64,000 bases of DNA from Bradyrhizobium sp. CCBAU 51627 (GCF_028128765.1 NZ_LBJG01000002.1:124623-188622); one strand, 5' to 3'. Positions 10,622 through 21,363 are shown, numbered from the stretch's first letter. The notes: generated by a model from the letters alone, not told the origin. Program-made: numbers and translations.

Positions 10622-10747
10622 AGCGCGTTAATGCCTCGTCAACCCTGTTTCGAGGCCCGTGCAAAGCCTCAAGCTGTTCGCAAGGTCGGCAAGACATCGT
10701 CGCGCATGGCGGCGGCAGGTTTCGGGTAAGAGTCGGGGTCGGTGGCA

Positions 10748-12973
10748 ATGGATCGGACGTTCCGGATCAAGGTGCGTATGCGCCGCTTCAGGCGACAGCA
10801 TCCCAGAATTGCCTTCGCGATCCGCTCCTTCATGATCTTCTCGGCGACGTTCGGCGGGGCCTATGGCTTCGTCACCGGCAGCCGCTCGGAAAATTCCGGC
10901 TACGATCCCAACACCTTTGCGATCGGCGCGAGCTTCCTGTTCGCGCTGGCGTGCCTTGGCCTGGCGACGCTGAGCATGCGGCTGCGCTTCGTCAACAAGC
11001 GGATGCGCAAGCTCGCCGCCCATAACGAGGCGCTGATCGACCGCAATTGGGAGCTGAAGGAAGCCGAAGAGCGCGCCCGCGGCCTGTTCGAGCAGCAGGG
11101 CGATCTCATCGTGCTGCGCGACCATCAGGGCCGCATCACCTTCGCCAACGATGCTTATTGCGCCCTCGCCGGACAGGCGCGCAGCGCGCTTGTCGGCACT
11201 CGCTTTGACTTTGACGTGCTGGAGCAGGGCGACGGCGCGCGGGAGAGCAACGGCACGCGCATTCACGACCAGAGAATCTCAACGCCGCTCGGCGCGCGCT
11301 GGATCTCCTGGCGCGAAGGTTTTGTGCGGCTCGACGCCGGTCAGCCCGCGGAACTGCAAAGCGTTGGGCGAGACGTGACCGATCGCACCGAGACCGAACG
11401 CGCGCTGTCAGATGCCCGCGACCAGGCCGATGCCGCCAACCGCGCCAAATCGCGGTTCCTCGCGATGGCCTCGCACGAGATCCGCACCCCCCTCAACGGC
11501 ATCATCGGCATGGGCGGGCTTCTGCTCGACACCACGCTGACGCCGGAACAGACGACTTACGCCAGGGCGGTGAAGACCTCAGGCGAAGCGCTGATGGCGC
11601 TGATCGAGGAGCTGCTCGATTATTCCAAGATCGAGGCCGGCAAGCTCGATCTCGATCAGCGTCCCTTTGCACTCTCGATCCTGATCGAAGAGATCACCGA
11701 ACTGCTGGCACCCCGCGCCCAGGCCAAGAAACTCGAGATCGCAGCTTACGTCGATGAACGATTGCCGCTTGAGGTCACCGGTGATGCCGCGCGGCTGCGC
11801 CAGGTGCTGCTGAACCTCGCCGGCAACGCCATTAAATTCACCGCGTCGGGCGGCGTTGCGCTGATCGTCGAGCCCGGCATCTGGCCGAACGAAATCAGCT
11901 TTCTGGTGCGCGACACCGGCATCGGTATCGCACCCGAAGCACAATCGCGCATCTTCCGGGAGTTCGAGCAGGCCGACGACCGCGTCGCCCGCACCTATGG
12001 CGGCACCGGCCTTGGCCTCGCGATCAGCGAACGCATCGTCAAACGCATGGGCGGCCGCATCACGCTGGAGAGCGAGCCCGGCAAAGGCTCGACCTTCGAG
12101 GTCGCAATTCCGCTCGCGCCCTCGCCAGGCAGCGCCGGACAGGCATCATTCCCGAGTCCCGACCTCGCCGGCAAGTCGATCCTGCTGGTGGCCGACGGCA
12201 TCGAAGCATCCCTGATCGCACGGCGGCTGGAGCGCTGGGGCGGCCAGACCTGCCTGGTCGCGGACGCGACTGTCGCCGAAGCGCTGCTGCCTGAGCGCTC
12301 GTGGCACGCAGTGCTGCTCGATCGTGCGTTTGGTTCCGATATCACCGATCGCCTGGGCGAAGCCGCCCGCGCCCATGCGACGCAACGGCTGGTGCTGCTG
12401 ACGCCGAGCTCGCGTCATGAAAAGCTCTCGACCGCTTTCACAGGCTTCCTGGTGAAGCCGCTCCGCGCAGCCTCGCTCGCCGCGCGCCTTGCGCTGGCAC
12501 CGGAAATTGCTTCGCCCGATCTCGCGCCGGAGCCCGTCGAACCGGCAACGGTCAGAACGCACGTGAGCGGCCTCTCGATCCTGGTCGCCGAGGATAATGA
12601 GATCAACGCGCTGCTGATGCGGTCGCTGCTGACGAAGCTCGGTCACCGCGTCGTCATCACGGTCCATGGCGAGGCCGCGCTGGAATCCTGGCTCGCAGCC
12701 TCATCGGCCGGCACGCCCTATGATCTGGTTTTGATGGATATCCAGATGCCCCAGCTCGACGGCATCGAAGCGACCAAACGCATCCGCGCCCACGAGGCCG
12801 CGACCGGCAACCACCGCACGCCCATCCTCGCGCTCACGGCGAACACGCTGGTGGAAGATCGCTACGCCTGTTTCGAGGCAGGCATGAATGGATTTTTGAT
12901 CAAGCCGCTCGATCGCGAGAAGCTGGACGAAGCCCTGGCTGGGCTGGCGGCCTCGCGGCAGCTAGCGGTCTGA
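10748..12973 (+). CDS. hybrid sensor histidine kinase/response regulator with PAS domain
   Basis: A membrane-bound hybrid kinase of 741 residues (743 if the GTG at 10742 is used). Two transmembrane helices lie near residues 25-45 and 58-78. A PAS domain (about 112-215) precedes the HisKA dimerisation helix with phospho-acceptor His243 in [12 protein letters not shown]. The HATPase domain shows N-box [10 protein letters not shown] and G-boxes DTGIGI and [10 protein letters not shown] degenerate receiver (about 475-590) is followed by an intact C-terminal receiver with phospho-acceptor Asp664 in LVLMDIQMP. No cognate regulator or HPt protein is adjacent. The input signal is unknown. Confidence 0.92.
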   Translation: MDRTFRIKVRMRRFRRQHPRIAFAIRSFMIFSATFGGAYGFVTGSRSENSGYDPNTFAIGASFLFALACLGLATLSMRLRFVNKRMRKLAAHNEALIDRNWELKEAEERARGLFEQQGDLIVLRDHQGRITFANDAYCALAGQARSALVGTRFDFDVLEQGDGARESNGTRIHDQRISTPLGARWISWREGFVRLDAGQPAELQSVGRDVTDRTETERALSDARDQADAANRAKSRFLAMASHEIRTPLNGIIGMGGLLLDTTLTPEQTTYARAVKTSGEALMALIEELLDYSKIEAGKLDLDQRPFALSILIEEITELLAPRAQAKKLEIAAYVDERLPLEVTGDAARLRQVLLNLAGNAIKFTASGGVALIVEPGIWPNEISFLVRDTGIGIAPEAQSRIFREFEQADDRVARTYGGTGLGLAISERIVKRMGGRITLESEPGKGSTFEVAIPLAPSPGSAGQASFPSPDLAGKSILLVADGIEASLIARRLERWGGQTCLVADATVAEALLPERSWHAVLLDRAFGSDITDRLGEAARAHATQRLVLLTPSSRHEKLSTAFTGFLVKPLRAASLAARLALAPEIASPDLAPEPVEPATVRTHVSGLSILVAEDNEINALLMRSLLTKLGHRVVITVHGEAALESWLAASSAGTPYDLVLMDIQMPQLDGIEATKRIRAHEAATGNHRTPILALTANTLVEDRYACFEAGMNGFLIKPLDREKLDEALAGLAASRQLAV

Positions 12974-13051
12974 TCCAGAACTTCGCAGGGAACCTGATCG
13001 CGACCGGCAAGTGAGCCGAATGCGCATCAGAATGTGGAACGGGTCAGCAGA

Positions 13052-13291
13052 CTAAGCGGCATAAGCAGCAAAGCGCGGCGCGGATAGCTTGTCAGGCGCC
13101 TCCCGAGTTCCCCTGAAGACCGTGTCGGTCTGCGCTGCGCGCTTGCAATGCGGGCAGACGAAGAAATGCGCGATGACCGGAACCGGCTCGTCCGCGAGCA
13201 GTTCCGAACGGTACCACCTCATCTCGATATGGCAGTCCGGGCAAATCGGTGCTTCGAGCTGCTCCGCAGCACTTCTGAGACGATCGACCAT
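13052..13291 (-). CDS. small zinc-ribbon-like hypothetical protein
   Basis: A 79-residue protein with two CxxC knuckles (CPDCHIEMRW and FFVCPHCKRA), a probable zinc ribbon. I chose the ATG at 13291, which has a G-rich Shine-Dalgarno (CGGGGG) 5-10 bp upstream. An open frame extends to 13381 but would add an unrelated N-terminus. The spacing of the knuckles and the charged C-terminus suggest a soluble DNA- or protein-binding module. No pathway can be assigned. It lies 100 bp downstream of coaA on the same strand. Confidence 0.6.
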   Translation of the reverse strand: MVDRLRSAAEQLEAPICPDCHIEMRWYRSELLADEPVPVIAHFFVCPHCKRAAQTDTVFRGTREAPDKLSAPRFAAYAA

Positions 13292-13391
13292 CGAACCCCC
13301 GCGTTTGTGAAGGTCATAGCCGAATACCTCAAGCCGGTCTGCAACAAAAGATGCTCTGCCCAACCGCATGCGGCTGCGCAAAGTGGCGAGA

Positions 13392-14348
13392 TCACAGCCG
13401 CCTGAGCGCCACGCTCTCCACCGCGTGGTCGGCGCCCTTCTTCAGGATCAGCGTCGCGCGCGGCCGCGTCGGCAAAATGTTGTCCTCGAGATTGGCGAGG
13501 TTGGTGCGCTCCCAGATCGCGGTGGCGGTGGCGATGGCCTCCTCGTCCGACAGAAGGGCATAACGGTTGAAGTAGGATTTCGGATTGGTGAAGGCGGTGT
13601 CGCGCAGCGCCAGGAAGCGCTTGATATACCAGGTCCGGAGCGCCGCCTCGTCGGCGTCAATATAGACCGAGAAGTCGAAGAAGTCGGAGACGACGGGCAC
13701 CGCCTTGCCGTCGCGCGGCAGCTTGCCGGTCTGCAAGACATTGACGCCCTCGACAATCAGGATGTCGGGCTGATCGATCTCGGCCCATTCGTTGGGCACG
13801 ATGTCGTAAGTCAGATGCGAATAGACCGGCGAGCGCACATGGCGGCGGCCCGACTTGATGTCGGACAGGAAATTGAGCAGTAGCGGCAGGTCGTAGCTCT
13901 CCGGAAAGCCCTTCTTCTGCAGGATGCCTTGCTGCTCCAGCAGGGCCTTCGGGTAGAGGAATCCGTCGGTGGTGATGAGATCGACCTTCGGACGCGGCGA
14001 CCAGCGCGCCAGGAGAGCCTGGAGCACGCGGGCGGTGGTGGACTTACCGACTGCGACCGAGCCGGCGACGCCGATGATGTAGGGCACCTTGCGGTCGCGG
14101 ATGTTGAGGAACTGGCGCTCGGCGTAATACAGGCGCTGCATCGCATCGACATAGATCGAGAGCAGGCGCGAGAGCGGCAGATAGATGTCCTCGACTTCTT
14201 TGAGGTCGAGGCGGTCGTGCAGCGAACGCAGGCGGTCGAACTCACCCGGCTCCAGCGTCATCGGCGTGTCGTCGCGCAGACGTGCCCACTCCTCGCGCGA
14301 ATAGACGCGGTATGGATTATACTGCTGCTCGGGTGCGCGGATATCCAT
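13392..14348 (-). CDS. coaA: type I pantothenate kinase
   Basis: CoaA phosphorylates pantothenate, the first and usually rate-limiting step of coenzyme A synthesis. The 318-residue length matches the prokaryotic type I family. It carries P-loop [12 protein letters not shown] (about residues 95-106), followed by [11 protein letters not shown] and the substrate-binding PESYD and VEGVNVLQ segments. The ATG at 14348 is upstream of [12 protein letters not shown], the typical start. It is 35 bp downstream of hisE on the same strand and probably the last gene of the his transcription unit. The gene for another coenzyme A step (coaE) is elsewhere in the window. Confidence 0.96.
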   Translation of the reverse strand: MDIRAPEQQYNPYRVYSREEWARLRDDTPMTLEPGEFDRLRSLHDRLDLKEVEDIYLPLSRLLSIYVDAMQRLYYAERQFLNIRDRKVPYIIGVAGSVAVGKSTTARVLQALLARWSPRPKVDLITTDGFLYPKALLEQQGILQKKGFPESYDLPLLLNFLSDIKSGRRHVRSPVYSHLTYDIVPNEWAEIDQPDILIVEGVNVLQTGKLPRDGKAVPVVSDFFDFSVYIDADEAALRTWYIKRFLALRDTAFTNPKSYFNRYALLSDEEAIATATAIWERTNLANLEDNILPTRPRATLILKKGADHAVESVALRRL

Positions 14349-14383
14349 GACCGACCTTTCCGTTGCGATCTGTTCGCCCTTGC

Positions 14384-14707
14384 CTACGCGCCCTTGCGCG
14401 ACGCCTTCTCTTCCAGCCCTGACATATTGGTCCGCTTGTCCAGCGCCACCTCGACCTCCTCCAGCTTTACGCCGCGGGCCTTGAGCAACACAAGGAAGTG
14501 GTAGAGCAGGTCGGCACTTTCAGCGATCAGATGCGCGCGATCGTTTTCGACTGCTGCGATTACGGTTTCGACTGCTTCCTCACCGAACTTCTTGGCGCAA
14601 TGCTCGGCGCCCTTGTCGAGCAGCTTGCGGGTATAGGAGGCCTCGCCACCGGAGGCCGCACGGGCGTCGATGGTCTCGGCGAGATCGTGGATGGTGAAAC
14701 GCGGCAT
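14384..14707 (-). CDS. hisE: phosphoribosyl-ATP diphosphatase
   Basis: HisE hydrolyses phosphoribosyl-ATP to phosphoribosyl-AMP in the second step of histidine synthesis. The 107-residue product shows the MazG-like fold motifs [14 protein letters not shown] and [14 protein letters not shown], whose acidic residues hold the metal. The ATG at 14707 (MPRFTIHDL) is preferred over one seven codons earlier because homologues begin here. HisI, the next enzyme, is not fused to it and is not in this window. A GC-rich hairpin separates it from hisF. Confidence 0.95.
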   Translation of the reverse strand: MPRFTIHDLAETIDARAASGGEASYTRKLLDKGAEHCAKKFGEEAVETVIAAVENDRAHLIAESADLLYHFLVLLKARGVKLEEVEVALDKRTNMSGLEEKASRKGA

Positions 14708-14724
14708 CGGAATGACTCTGAAAC

Positions 14725-14760
14725 ACACAAGGCCGGAGGCACAGTCCCACCGGCCTGTGT
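14725..14760 (-). promoter_or_regulatory. hairpin between hisF and hisE
   Basis: Near-perfect inverted repeat with arms at 14725-14736 and 14750-14760 around a 13-nt loop, in the 76-bp hisF-hisE gap. In the direction of transcription it lacks a clear uridine run, so it is more likely an mRNA-processing or partial-attenuation structure than a full terminator. Confidence 0.5.
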
Positions 14761-14783
14761 AGCATTTTTATGGACGGGAGTCG

Positions 14784-15557
14784 TCAGGCATCCAGGCGCA
14801 TGGGTAGTCCGCGCCGGGCCATATGCTCCTTGGCTTCACGGATGGTGAATTCCCCGAAATGGAAGATCGATGCCGCCAGCACGGCGGTAGCATGCCCGTC
14901 GCGGATGCCGTCGACGAGATGATCGAGGTTGCCGACGCCGCCCGAGGCGATCACGGGCACGGGAACGCTGTCGGCGATCGCACGGGTCAGCGGAATATCG
15001 AAACCCTGCCGCGTGCCGTCGCGGTCCATCGAGGTAAGCAGGATTTCCCCCGCGCCGAGCGCGACCACTTCCTGGGCATATTCGATGGCGTCGATGCCGG
15101 TCGAGTTGCGGCCGCCATGGGTGAAAATCTCCCAGCGGTCGCCGCCCGGGCGCTTGACCCGCTTGGCGTCGATCGCGACCACCACGCACTGCTCGCCGAA
15201 CTTCTCGGCGGCTTCCTTGACGAACTCGCGCCGCGACACCGCGGCGCTGTTGATCGAGACCTTGTCGGCGCCGGCGCGCAGCAATGTCTTGATGTCGTCG
15301 ACCACACGCACGCCACCACCGACGGTCACGGGCATGAAGCAGGCCTCGGCCGTGCGCCGGACCACGTCGAGCATGATGCCGCGGTTCTCATGGGTCGCGG
15401 TGATGTCGAGGAATGTCAGTTCGTCGGCCCCCGCGGCGTCATAGGCGATCGCGGCTTCGACGGGATCGCCGGCATCGCGCAGGTCGACGAAGTTGACGCC
15501 CTTGACGACGCGGCCGTCCTTGACGTCGAGGCAGGGGATCACGCGCACCTTGAACAT
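14784..15557 (-). CDS. hisF: imidazole glycerol phosphate synthase, cyclase subunit
   Basis: HisF is the (beta/alpha)8-barrel cyclase half of IGP synthase. With ammonia from HisH it forms imidazole glycerol phosphate and AICAR. The 257-residue protein contains catalytic-site segments [19 protein letters not shown] (with Asp11), ITATHENRG and [10 protein letters not shown] (second catalytic Asp), plus phosphate-binding loops ASGGVGN and [11 protein letters not shown]. It starts 3 bp after hisA ends on the minus strand. The full set hisB, H, A, F, E is consecutive and evidently one operon. Confidence 0.98.
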   Translation of the reverse strand: MFKVRVIPCLDVKDGRVVKGVNFVDLRDAGDPVEAAIAYDAAGADELTFLDITATHENRGIMLDVVRRTAEACFMPVTVGGGVRVVDDIKTLLRAGADKVSINSAAVSRREFVKEAAEKFGEQCVVVAIDAKRVKRPGGDRWEIFTHGGRNSTGIDAIEYAQEVVALGAGEILLTSMDRDGTRQGFDIPLTRAIADSVPVPVIASGGVGNLDHLVDGIRDGHATAVLAASIFHFGEFTIREAKEHMARRGLPMRLDA

Positions 15558-15560
15558 GTG

Positions 15561-16307
15561 TCAGCTCCTGGGCGCGTTACGGATCAAGGTGAGGGCGGCA
15601 GCAGGATCGAGCCGGCCGTCATAGAGCGCGCGGCCGGCGATCGCGCCGGCGAGCTTTTTGGCGCGCGGCGTCAGCATGGCTCTCACATCCTCGATCGAAG
15701 CGAGGCCGCCGGAGGCGATCACGGGGATAGAGATGGCATCTGCGAGCGCTATGGTCGCGTCCAGGTTCAGACCCTTGAGCAGGCCATCGCGCGCGATATC
15801 GGTGAAGATGATCGCGGCAACGCCGGCATCCTCGAAACGCTGTGCGATTTCCAACGCCGTGACTTGCGATGTCTCGGCCCAACCTTCGACCGCGACCTTG
15901 CCGTCGCGCGCATCCAACCCGACCGCGACGCGGCCCGGAAATTTTTTCGCGGCCGCCTTCACCAACTCGGGATCGCGCACCGCAGCCGTGCCGATGATAA
16001 CGCGGGCGATGCCTTTTTCGAGCCAGGCCTCGACGGTCGCCAGGTCGCGAATGCCGCCGCCAAGCTGCACCGGGATCGGAAGCGTCTTCAACATCGCCTC
16101 GACGGCCTGCGCGTTCACCGGCTTGCCGGCAAAAGCACCGTCGAGGTCGACGACGTGAAGATACTCAAATCCCTGCGCCACGAAGCTCTTGGCCTGGGCG
16201 GCGGGATCGAGATTGAACACAGTCGCGCGCGCCATGTCGCCCTGCTCGAGGCGCACGCACTGGCCGTTCTTGAGATCGATCGCGGGGAAGAGAATCACGG
16301 TTTCCAT
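15561..16307 (-). CDS. hisA: ProFAR isomerase (phosphoribosylformimino-AICAR ribotide isomerase)
   Basis: HisA opens the ring of ProFAR by an Amadori rearrangement to give PRFAR, the substrate of HisHF. The barrel is 248 residues long with [14 protein letters not shown] at the start (catalytic Asp), [20 protein letters not shown] (second catalytic Asp) and ASGGLAS. The ATG at 16307 lies 13 bp inside the end of hisH, typical of coupled genes. Length and motifs are fully normal for the family. Confidence 0.98.
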   Translation of the reverse strand: METVILFPAIDLKNGQCVRLEQGDMARATVFNLDPAAQAKSFVAQGFEYLHVVDLDGAFAGKPVNAQAVEAMLKTLPIPVQLGGGIRDLATVEAWLEKGIARVIIGTAAVRDPELVKAAAKKFPGRVAVGLDARDGKVAVEGWAETSQVTALEIAQRFEDAGVAAIIFTDIARDGLLKGLNLDATIALADAISIPVIASGGLASIEDVRAMLTPRAKKLAGAIAGRALYDGRLDPAAALTLIRNAPRS

Positions 16308-16945
16308 CGCAAAAAGTTCGAGATCAAAGCGAGGCCGAAGCGCTGGCTCTTCTCGGGGTGAAACTGCGTACCGATAGCGGTGTCCTTCGCGACGATCGCG
16401 GTGACAGGCCCGCCGTAATCGGCGCGCGCGAGCACGTCCGCCTCATTGGCGGCGTTGAGGTGGTAGGAGTGCACGAAATAAGCGTGCTGGCCCTTGGGGC
16501 CGAGCGGCAGCTTGTTCAGTACCGGATGCTCCTGCAGCAGATCGAGCGTGTTCCAGCCCATGTGCGGGATCTTCAGACTCTCGTCGCGCGGCGTGATCTT
16601 CTCCACGTCGCCACCGATCCAGTTCAGGCCTTCGGTGATGACGTGCTCCTTGCCGCGGCTCGCCATCAATTGCATGCCGACGCAGATGCCGAAGAACGGT
16701 CGCGCCTTGACACGCACGGCTTCGGTGATCGCCTCGACCATGCCGTTGACGGCGTCGAGCCCGCGCCGGCAATCGGCGAAAGCGCCGACGCCCGGCAGCA
16801 CCAGGCGGTCCGCCTCATAGGCCTGATCGGGATCGCTGGTGACGAAGACCTTTTGCGGATTCTCCAGGCTGCGCGCGGCACGCTCAAACGCCTTGGCGGC
16901 GGAATGCAGATTCCCGGAACCGTAATCGATGATGGCGACGCTCAT
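16295..16945 (-). CDS. hisH: imidazole glycerol phosphate synthase, glutaminase subunit
   Basis: HisH is the class I glutamine amidotransferase that supplies ammonia to HisF. The 216-residue protein has the nucleophile elbow [11 protein letters not shown] with the catalytic cysteine and the C-terminal FHPEKSQ with the catalytic His and Glu. The oxyanion region [10 protein letters not shown] is also present. The ATG at 16945 overlaps the stop of the upstream DUF2628 gene by 4 bp, and hisA starts inside its 3' end, so translation is probably coupled through three genes. Confidence 0.97.
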   Translation of the reverse strand: MSVAIIDYGSGNLHSAAKAFERAARSLENPQKVFVTSDPDQAYEADRLVLPGVGAFADCRRGLDAVNGMVEAITEAVRVKARPFFGICVGMQLMASRGKEHVITEGLNWIGGDVEKITPRDESLKIPHMGWNTLDLLQEHPVLNKLPLGPKGQHAYFVHSYHLNAANEADVLARADYGGPVTAIVAKDTAIGTQFHPEKSQRFGLALISNFLRWKP

Positions 16946-17472
16946 CTTGACCCTCCCGGTTCTGGAAACAATCCAATGATGCCGCCGGCCGGAATTGGCG
17001 GCGGGTTCGAAAATGGCTGGCCCGGCACGTTGCGGGTCGGAGGCGGGCCGCCACGATCAACGGCCCATTGATCGCCAGCGATGCCGCGCTGCTTTTCGCT
17101 CCGGCGTTCGAAGAAACGGCGCTCGGCTGTGTCGTGGTCCTCGGCGACGACGATGTCGAGCTGCCGCCATTTGCCGCGTGACAGCGTCCAGCGGCGCAGG
17201 CTCGAGGCTTCGAAGCCCATCAGCAACGCGATGATGATGTCGGCGAGGACAATCGAGCTGCGTCCGACCCCGAGGCTGGACAGCCCGGCATCGAACGCGG
17301 CGAGGAAGACGAACCAGCCGATCATCGCCAGCCAGAGCCTGTTCCAGGCCAGCCAGACCGGGCCAAAGATCATCGCCCAGAAATGAAAGCCGTCGCGCAC
17401 GAACACGAACTTGTCGGTCGCGCGCAGATCGGCCCCGCCTGGGGTGGGAGCGTGAACTGTGTAGACAGGCAT
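16942..17472 (-). CDS. DUF2628 membrane protein in the his operon
   Basis: A 176-residue protein with two or three hydrophobic segments. The motif [26 protein letters not shown] near residue 24 (quoted from residue 23 in part) is characteristic of DUF2628, a family of small membrane proteins of unknown function. The C-terminal third is hydrophilic and rich in Arg, Gly and Pro. The ATG at 17472 (MPVYTVHAP) has a GGGGC Shine-Dalgarno and fits homologues better than one at 17505. It sits between hisB and hisH and overlaps hisH by 4 bp, so it is expressed with histidine synthesis. No role in the pathway is established. Confidence 0.85.
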   Translation of the reverse strand: MPVYTVHAPTPGGADLRATDKFVFVRDGFHFWAMIFGPVWLAWNRLWLAMIGWFVFLAAFDAGLSSLGVGRSSIVLADIIIALLMGFEASSLRRWTLSRGKWRQLDIVVAEDHDTAERRFFERRSEKQRGIAGDQWAVDRGGPPPTRNVPGQPFSNPPPIPAGGIIGLFPEPGGSR

Positions 17473-17540
17473 TGTCGATGCCCCGTGCTCGAGAATTTGA
17501 GTCAATGCCGCCGGCGGCGTTTCGTTAGCCGGCGGAGCTA

Positions 17541-18134
17541 TCAGCCGCCGAGCGAGCCCTTGGTGGACGGGATTTCACCCGCCGCCTTGGGATCGATCGC
17601 AACGGCGGTGCGCAGCGCCCGCGCCAGTCCCTTGAAGCAGGACTCGGCGATATGGTGGCTGTTATCGCCATATAGGGTCTCGACGTGGAGAGTCACGCCG
17701 GCGTTGATGGCGAAGGCCTGGAACCACTCGCGCACCAGCTCGGTGTCGAACTCACCGATCTTGTCGCGGGGGAAGTCGGCCTTGAACACCAGGAACGGGC
17801 GACCCGAGATGTCGAGAACCACGCGCGTCAGCGTCTCGTCCATGGGCATGTGCACGCCGGCATAGCGGGTGATGCCCGCCATGTTGCCGAGCGCCTGCTT
17901 GACCGCCTGGCCGAGCGCGATGCCGGTGTCTTCGGTGGTATGGTGATAATCAATGTGCAGATCGCCCACCGCCTTGACCGTGAGGTCGATGCGGGAATGA
18001 CGGGCGAGGAGATCGAGCATATGGTCGAAAAAGCCGATGCCGGTCGCAATGTTGGACGCGCCGGAGCCATCGAGGTTCACGGAGACCTCGAGGTCGGTTT
18101 CCTTGGTCTTGCGCTTGATCGTCGCGGTGCGCAT
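17541..18134 (-). CDS. hisB: imidazoleglycerol-phosphate dehydratase
   Basis: HisB removes water from imidazole glycerol phosphate to give imidazole acetol phosphate. The 197-residue monofunctional form has the two metal-binding motifs of the family: [32 protein letters not shown] and [18 protein letters not shown] (named here by position near residues 45-75 and 160-178). I chose the ATG at 18134 (MRTATIKRK), where the family normally starts, over upstream in-frame ATGs. It is the first gene of the minus-strand his operon and diverges from hslV, so the 191-bp gap between them should carry both promoters. Confidence 0.95.
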   Translation of the reverse strand: MRTATIKRKTKETDLEVSVNLDGSGASNIATGIGFFDHMLDLLARHSRIDLTVKAVGDLHIDYHHTTEDTGIALGQAVKQALGNMAGITRYAGVHMPMDETLTRVVLDISGRPFLVFKADFPRDKIGEFDTELVREWFQAFAINAGVTLHVETLYGDNSHHIAESCFKGLARALRTAVAIDPKAAGEIPSTKGSLGG

Positions 18135-18325
18135 TGAGAACAGGCCTTCAGTTGAGCTCATGGCCGAAAACGCCGGTCTTTTAACAGCCAAATGACACCT
18201 TCGCTACTGCGGGATGGGCTGGGCCGGGCTCTACTTCTGCCTATGGTGAGCAAATTTAGGGCCGGAGCGGGCCGTTGTGCCGCAGCCTGCGACCGCCTAA
18301 ATCAGGCCGGACAACGAGGTACTTC

Positions 18326-18886
18326 ATGCAGGATTCCCAGAGCAGCTCACCGGTCTGGCACGGCACCACGATTTTGACGGTCCGCAAGGGCGGCAAGGTC
18401 GTGGTCGGCGGCGACGGCCAGGTCTCGATCGGCCAGACCGTGATCAAGTCCAACGCCAAAAAGGTCCGGAAACTCGGCAAAGGCGACGTCATCGGCGGCT
18501 TTGCCGGCGCGACCGCCGACGCCTTCACACTATTCGAGCGACTGGAGAGCAAGCTCGAGCAATATCCCGGGCAGTTGACCCGGGCAGCCGTGGAGCTCGC
18601 CAAGGATTGGCGCACGGACCGCTATCTCCGCCGGCTGGAAGCCATGATGATCGTGGCCGACAAGGACGTCTCCCTGGTCCTCACAGGCACCGGCGACGTG
18701 CTCGAACCCGAGGCCGGCGTCATGGCGATCGGCTCCGGCGGCAATTACGCGCTCGCCGCGGCCCGCGCCCTTGTAGACACCGACAAGGACGCCGAGACCA
18801 TCGTCCGTCGCTCCCTCGATATCGCCGCCGACATCTGCGTCTACACCAACCGCAACGTCACCATCGAAAGCCTGGCGACGGGTTAA
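18326..18886 (+). CDS. hslV: ATP-dependent protease subunit HslV (ClpQ)
   Basis: HslV is the threonine-protease core of the HslVU heat-shock protease. The 186-residue product contains [21 protein letters not shown] (residues 12 on), in which the first Thr of TTI (Thr14) is the predicted catalytic N-terminus. The 13 residues before it would be a propeptide, unlike E. coli, where only Met is removed. The ATG at 18326 has Shine-Dalgarno GAGGT 5 bp upstream. HslU is encoded about 1.1 kb downstream, with two small genes between them in the same direction. Confidence 0.96.
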   Translation: MQDSQSSSPVWHGTTILTVRKGGKVVVGGDGQVSIGQTVIKSNAKKVRKLGKGDVIGGFAGATADAFTLFERLESKLEQYPGQLTRAAVELAKDWRTDRYLRRLEAMMIVADKDVSLVLTGTGDVLEPEAGVMAIGSGGNYALAAARALVDTDKDAETIVRRSLDIAADICVYTNRNVTIESLATG

Positions 18887-18890
18887 GCCT

Positions 18891-19376
18891 GTGGCGCCCA
18901 CCTATACTTTCCGCCCGATGAACACGGCCGATCTGCCGCTGATCCGGCGGTGGCTCGGCGTGTCGCATGTGCGGCAATGGTGGGGTGATCCGGACGAGCA
19001 GTTTGCGCTCGTCAGCGGCGATCTCGGTGAGCCGGAGATGGACCAGTTCATCGTGTTGGCCGCGATGCGACCCTTCGGCTATCTTCAGTGCTATCAGCTC
19101 ACCGCCTGGAATACGGGCCTCGGACCGCAACCGGAGGGCACGCGTGGGATCGACCAGTTTATCGGCGAAAGCGACATGATCGGCCGCGGCCACGGTTCGG
19201 CGTTCATCCGCCAATTCGTCGACGGCAGCTTCCGGCAGGGCCTGCCGCGCATGGTGACCGATCCGGATCCGCGCAACGCACGGGCCCTGCGCGCTTATGA
19301 GAAGGCAGGCTTCGTCCGCGAGCGCATGGTGGACACCCCCGATGGGACCGCACTCTTGATGGTGCGCGAGCCGTGA
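18891..19376 (+). CDS. GNAT acetyltransferase resembling AAC(6')-type enzymes
   Basis: A 161-residue GNAT-fold acetyltransferase. The acetyl-CoA pyrophosphate loop is GRGHGSAF. The C-terminal [20 protein letters not shown] and [10 protein letters not shown] (with RGIDQF earlier) resemble aminoglycoside 6'-N-acetyltransferases. I used the GTG at 18891, 4 bp after hslV; the alternative ATG at 18918 would cut the first strand. Many chromosomal members of this subgroup have no proven substrate, so aminoglycoside modification is only a possibility. It lies in the hslV-hslU interval and overlaps the next gene by 4 bp. Confidence 0.82.
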   Translation: MAPTYTFRPMNTADLPLIRRWLGVSHVRQWWGDPDEQFALVSGDLGEPEMDQFIVLAAMRPFGYLQCYQLTAWNTGLGPQPEGTRGIDQFIGESDMIGRGHGSAFIRQFVDGSFRQGLPRMVTDPDPRNARALRAYEKAGFVRERMVDTPDGTALLMVREP

Positions 19377-19978
19377 TGCTGACACACACGCAAGCCAGCA
19401 GGGCCGCAGCTTCGCCGCTCGCCTGGACCGGCATCGCGCTGCTCTTGCTGGCGCTGCAGGCCTCGATCCTGTTTGCGATGGGGCGGGTGCCGATCTGCAC
19501 CTGCGGCTATGTCAAGCTCTGGCATGGCGTGGTGAACAGCTCGGAGAACTCCCAGCACATCGCCGACTGGTATAGTTTTTCGCACGTGCTGCACGGCTTC
19601 CTGTTCTACGGACTGACGTGGCTGCTGTTCTCGCGGCGTCTTGGCTGGCCGGCACGGCTGATCATCGCGATGCTGATCGAGGGCACCTGGGAGATCGTCG
19701 AGAACTCGCCTGTGATCATCGAGCGCTACCGCGCCGGCACGATCTCGCTTGATTACTACGGCGACAGCATCGTCAACTCGGTCTCGGACACGCTGTTCAT
19801 GGTGATGGGGTTCCTCACCGCACGCGTGCTGCCTGTCGCGGCAACCGTCGCACTCGGGCTCGCCTTCGAGATCATGCTTGCGCTGCACATTCGCGACAAT
19901 CTGACGCTCAATATCCTGATGCTCGTCCATCCGATCGAGGCCGTGAAGCAATGGCAATCCGGTCCGCCGATCATCTGA
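19373..19978 (+). CDS. DUF2585 (UPF0314) integral membrane protein
   Basis: A 201-residue protein with about five transmembrane helices. Between the first and second are conserved-looking polar residues, [11 protein letters not shown] and [18 protein letters not shown] further motif is [10 protein letters not shown]. These match the DUF2585/UPF0314 family of alphaproteobacteria, whose function is unknown. The gene overlaps the acetyltransferase by 4 bp and is followed 52 bp later by hslU, so it is probably co-transcribed with hslVU without an obvious mechanistic link. Confidence 0.85.
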   Translation: MMLTHTQASRAAASPLAWTGIALLLLALQASILFAMGRVPICTCGYVKLWHGVVNSSENSQHIADWYSFSHVLHGFLFYGLTWLLFSRRLGWPARLIIAMLIEGTWEIVENSPVIIERYRAGTISLDYYGDSIVNSVSDTLFMVMGFLTARVLPVAATVALGLAFEIMLALHIRDNLTLNILMLVHPIEAVKQWQSGPPII

Positions 19979-20030
19979 CGATCAAAAAAGCGGCTTGTCC
20001 CCGTCGGCTTCTGATCCTAGCTAAGGTCCC

Positions 20031-21335
20031 ATGACAGACTTCTCTCCCCGCGAAATCGTTTCCGAACTCGACCGTTTCATCGTCGGCCAGAGCGACGCCA
20101 AGCGCGCCGTCTCGATCGCGCTGCGCAACCGCTGGCGCCGACAGCAGCTTACCGGCTCCTTACGCGAAGAGGTTCTGCCGAAGAACATCCTGATGATCGG
20201 CCCGACCGGCGTCGGCAAGACGGAAATCGCGCGCCGCCTCGCGAAGCTCGCGAATGCGCCGTTCCTGAAGGTGGAGGCCACGAAATTCACCGAGGTCGGC
20301 TATGTCGGCCGCGACGTCGAGCAGATCGTGCGCGATCTCGTCGAGGTTGCGATCGCCCAGGTCCGCGAGCGCAAGCGCAAGGACGTGCAGGCCCGTGCCC
20401 AGCTCGCCGCTGAGGAGCGCGTGCTCGATGCGCTGGTCGGCGCCAATGCGAGCTCGGCGACGCGGGAATCCTTCCGCAAGAAGCTGCGCGCAGGCGAGCT
20501 CAACGACAAGGAAATCGAGATCGAGACGCAGTCCTCGGGCGGCGGCATGCCGATGTTCGAGATTCCGGGCATGCCCGGCGCGCAGATGGGCGCGATCTCG
20601 ATCGGCGACATCTTCGGCAAGCTGGGCGGCCGCAGCAAGACGCGGCGGCTGACGGTGGAGGGCTCGCACGAGATCCTCGTCAACGAGGAATCCGACAAGC
20701 TGCTGGATACCGACCAGCTGACGCTGGAGGCGATCAGCGCGGTCGAGAACAACGGCATCGTCTTCCTCGACGAGATCGACAAGATCTGTGCTCGCGAAGG
20801 CCGCGCCGCCGGCGACGTCTCCCGCGAGGGCGTGCAGCGCGATCTGCTGCCGCTGATCGAGGGCACCACGGTCTCGACCAAGCATGGTGCGGTGAAGACC
20901 GACCACATCCTGTTCATCGCCTCCGGCGCCTTCCACGTCGCCAAGCCATCCGACCTGCTGCCGGAATTGCAGGGCCGGCTGCCGATCCGCGTCGAGCTGC
21001 AGGCGCTGACCCGCGACGACATGCGGCGCATCCTGACCGAGCCCGAGGCCTCGTTGATCAAGCAATATGTCGCCTTGATGCAGACCGAAGGCGTCACGCT
21101 CGACATCACCGACAGCGCCATCGACGCGCTCGCCGACGTCGCGGTCGCCGTCAATTCCACCGTCGAGAACATTGGCGCGCGGCGGCTGCAGACCGTGATG
21201 GAGCGGGTCCTGGACGAGATTTCCTTCACGGCCCCCGACCGCAACGGCGAGACCGTGAAGGTCGATGCCGATTTCGTGCAGAAGCACGTCGGCGACCTCG
21301 CCAAGAACGCCGATCTGAGCCGGTTCATTTTGTAA
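20031..21335 (+). CDS. hslU: ATP-dependent protease ATPase subunit HslU (ClpY)
   Basis: HslU is the AAA+ unfoldase ring that feeds substrates to HslV. The 434-residue product has Walker A GPTGVGKT at residues 57-64, then the family-specific I-domain (about 110-230). Walker B is [11 protein letters not shown], followed by sensor and C-terminal small-domain regions. It ends in LSRFIL, the C-terminal tail that inserts into HslV pockets. Length and start are standard. Expression with hslV is likely through the two intervening genes. Confidence 0.98.
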   Translation: MTDFSPREIVSELDRFIVGQSDAKRAVSIALRNRWRRQQLTGSLREEVLPKNILMIGPTGVGKTEIARRLAKLANAPFLKVEATKFTEVGYVGRDVEQIVRDLVEVAIAQVRERKRKDVQARAQLAAEERVLDALVGANASSATRESFRKKLRAGELNDKEIEIETQSSGGGMPMFEIPGMPGAQMGAISIGDIFGKLGGRSKTRRLTVEGSHEILVNEESDKLLDTDQLTLEAISAVENNGIVFLDEIDKICAREGRAAGDVSREGVQRDLLPLIEGTTVSTKHGAVKTDHILFIASGAFHVAKPSDLLPELQGRLPIRVELQALTRDDMRRILTEPEASLIKQYVALMQTEGVTLDITDSAIDALADVAVAVNSTVENIGARRLQTVMERVLDEISFTAPDRNGETVKVDADFVQKHVGDLAKNADLSRFIL

Positions 21336-21363
21336 TTCTGGCCTGCCGCGCTATGGATGCGGC

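Noticed and set aside
14823..16361. 512-codon open frame on the plus strand across hisF, hisA and hisH
   Set aside because: It is antisense to three intact his genes and has no family motif.
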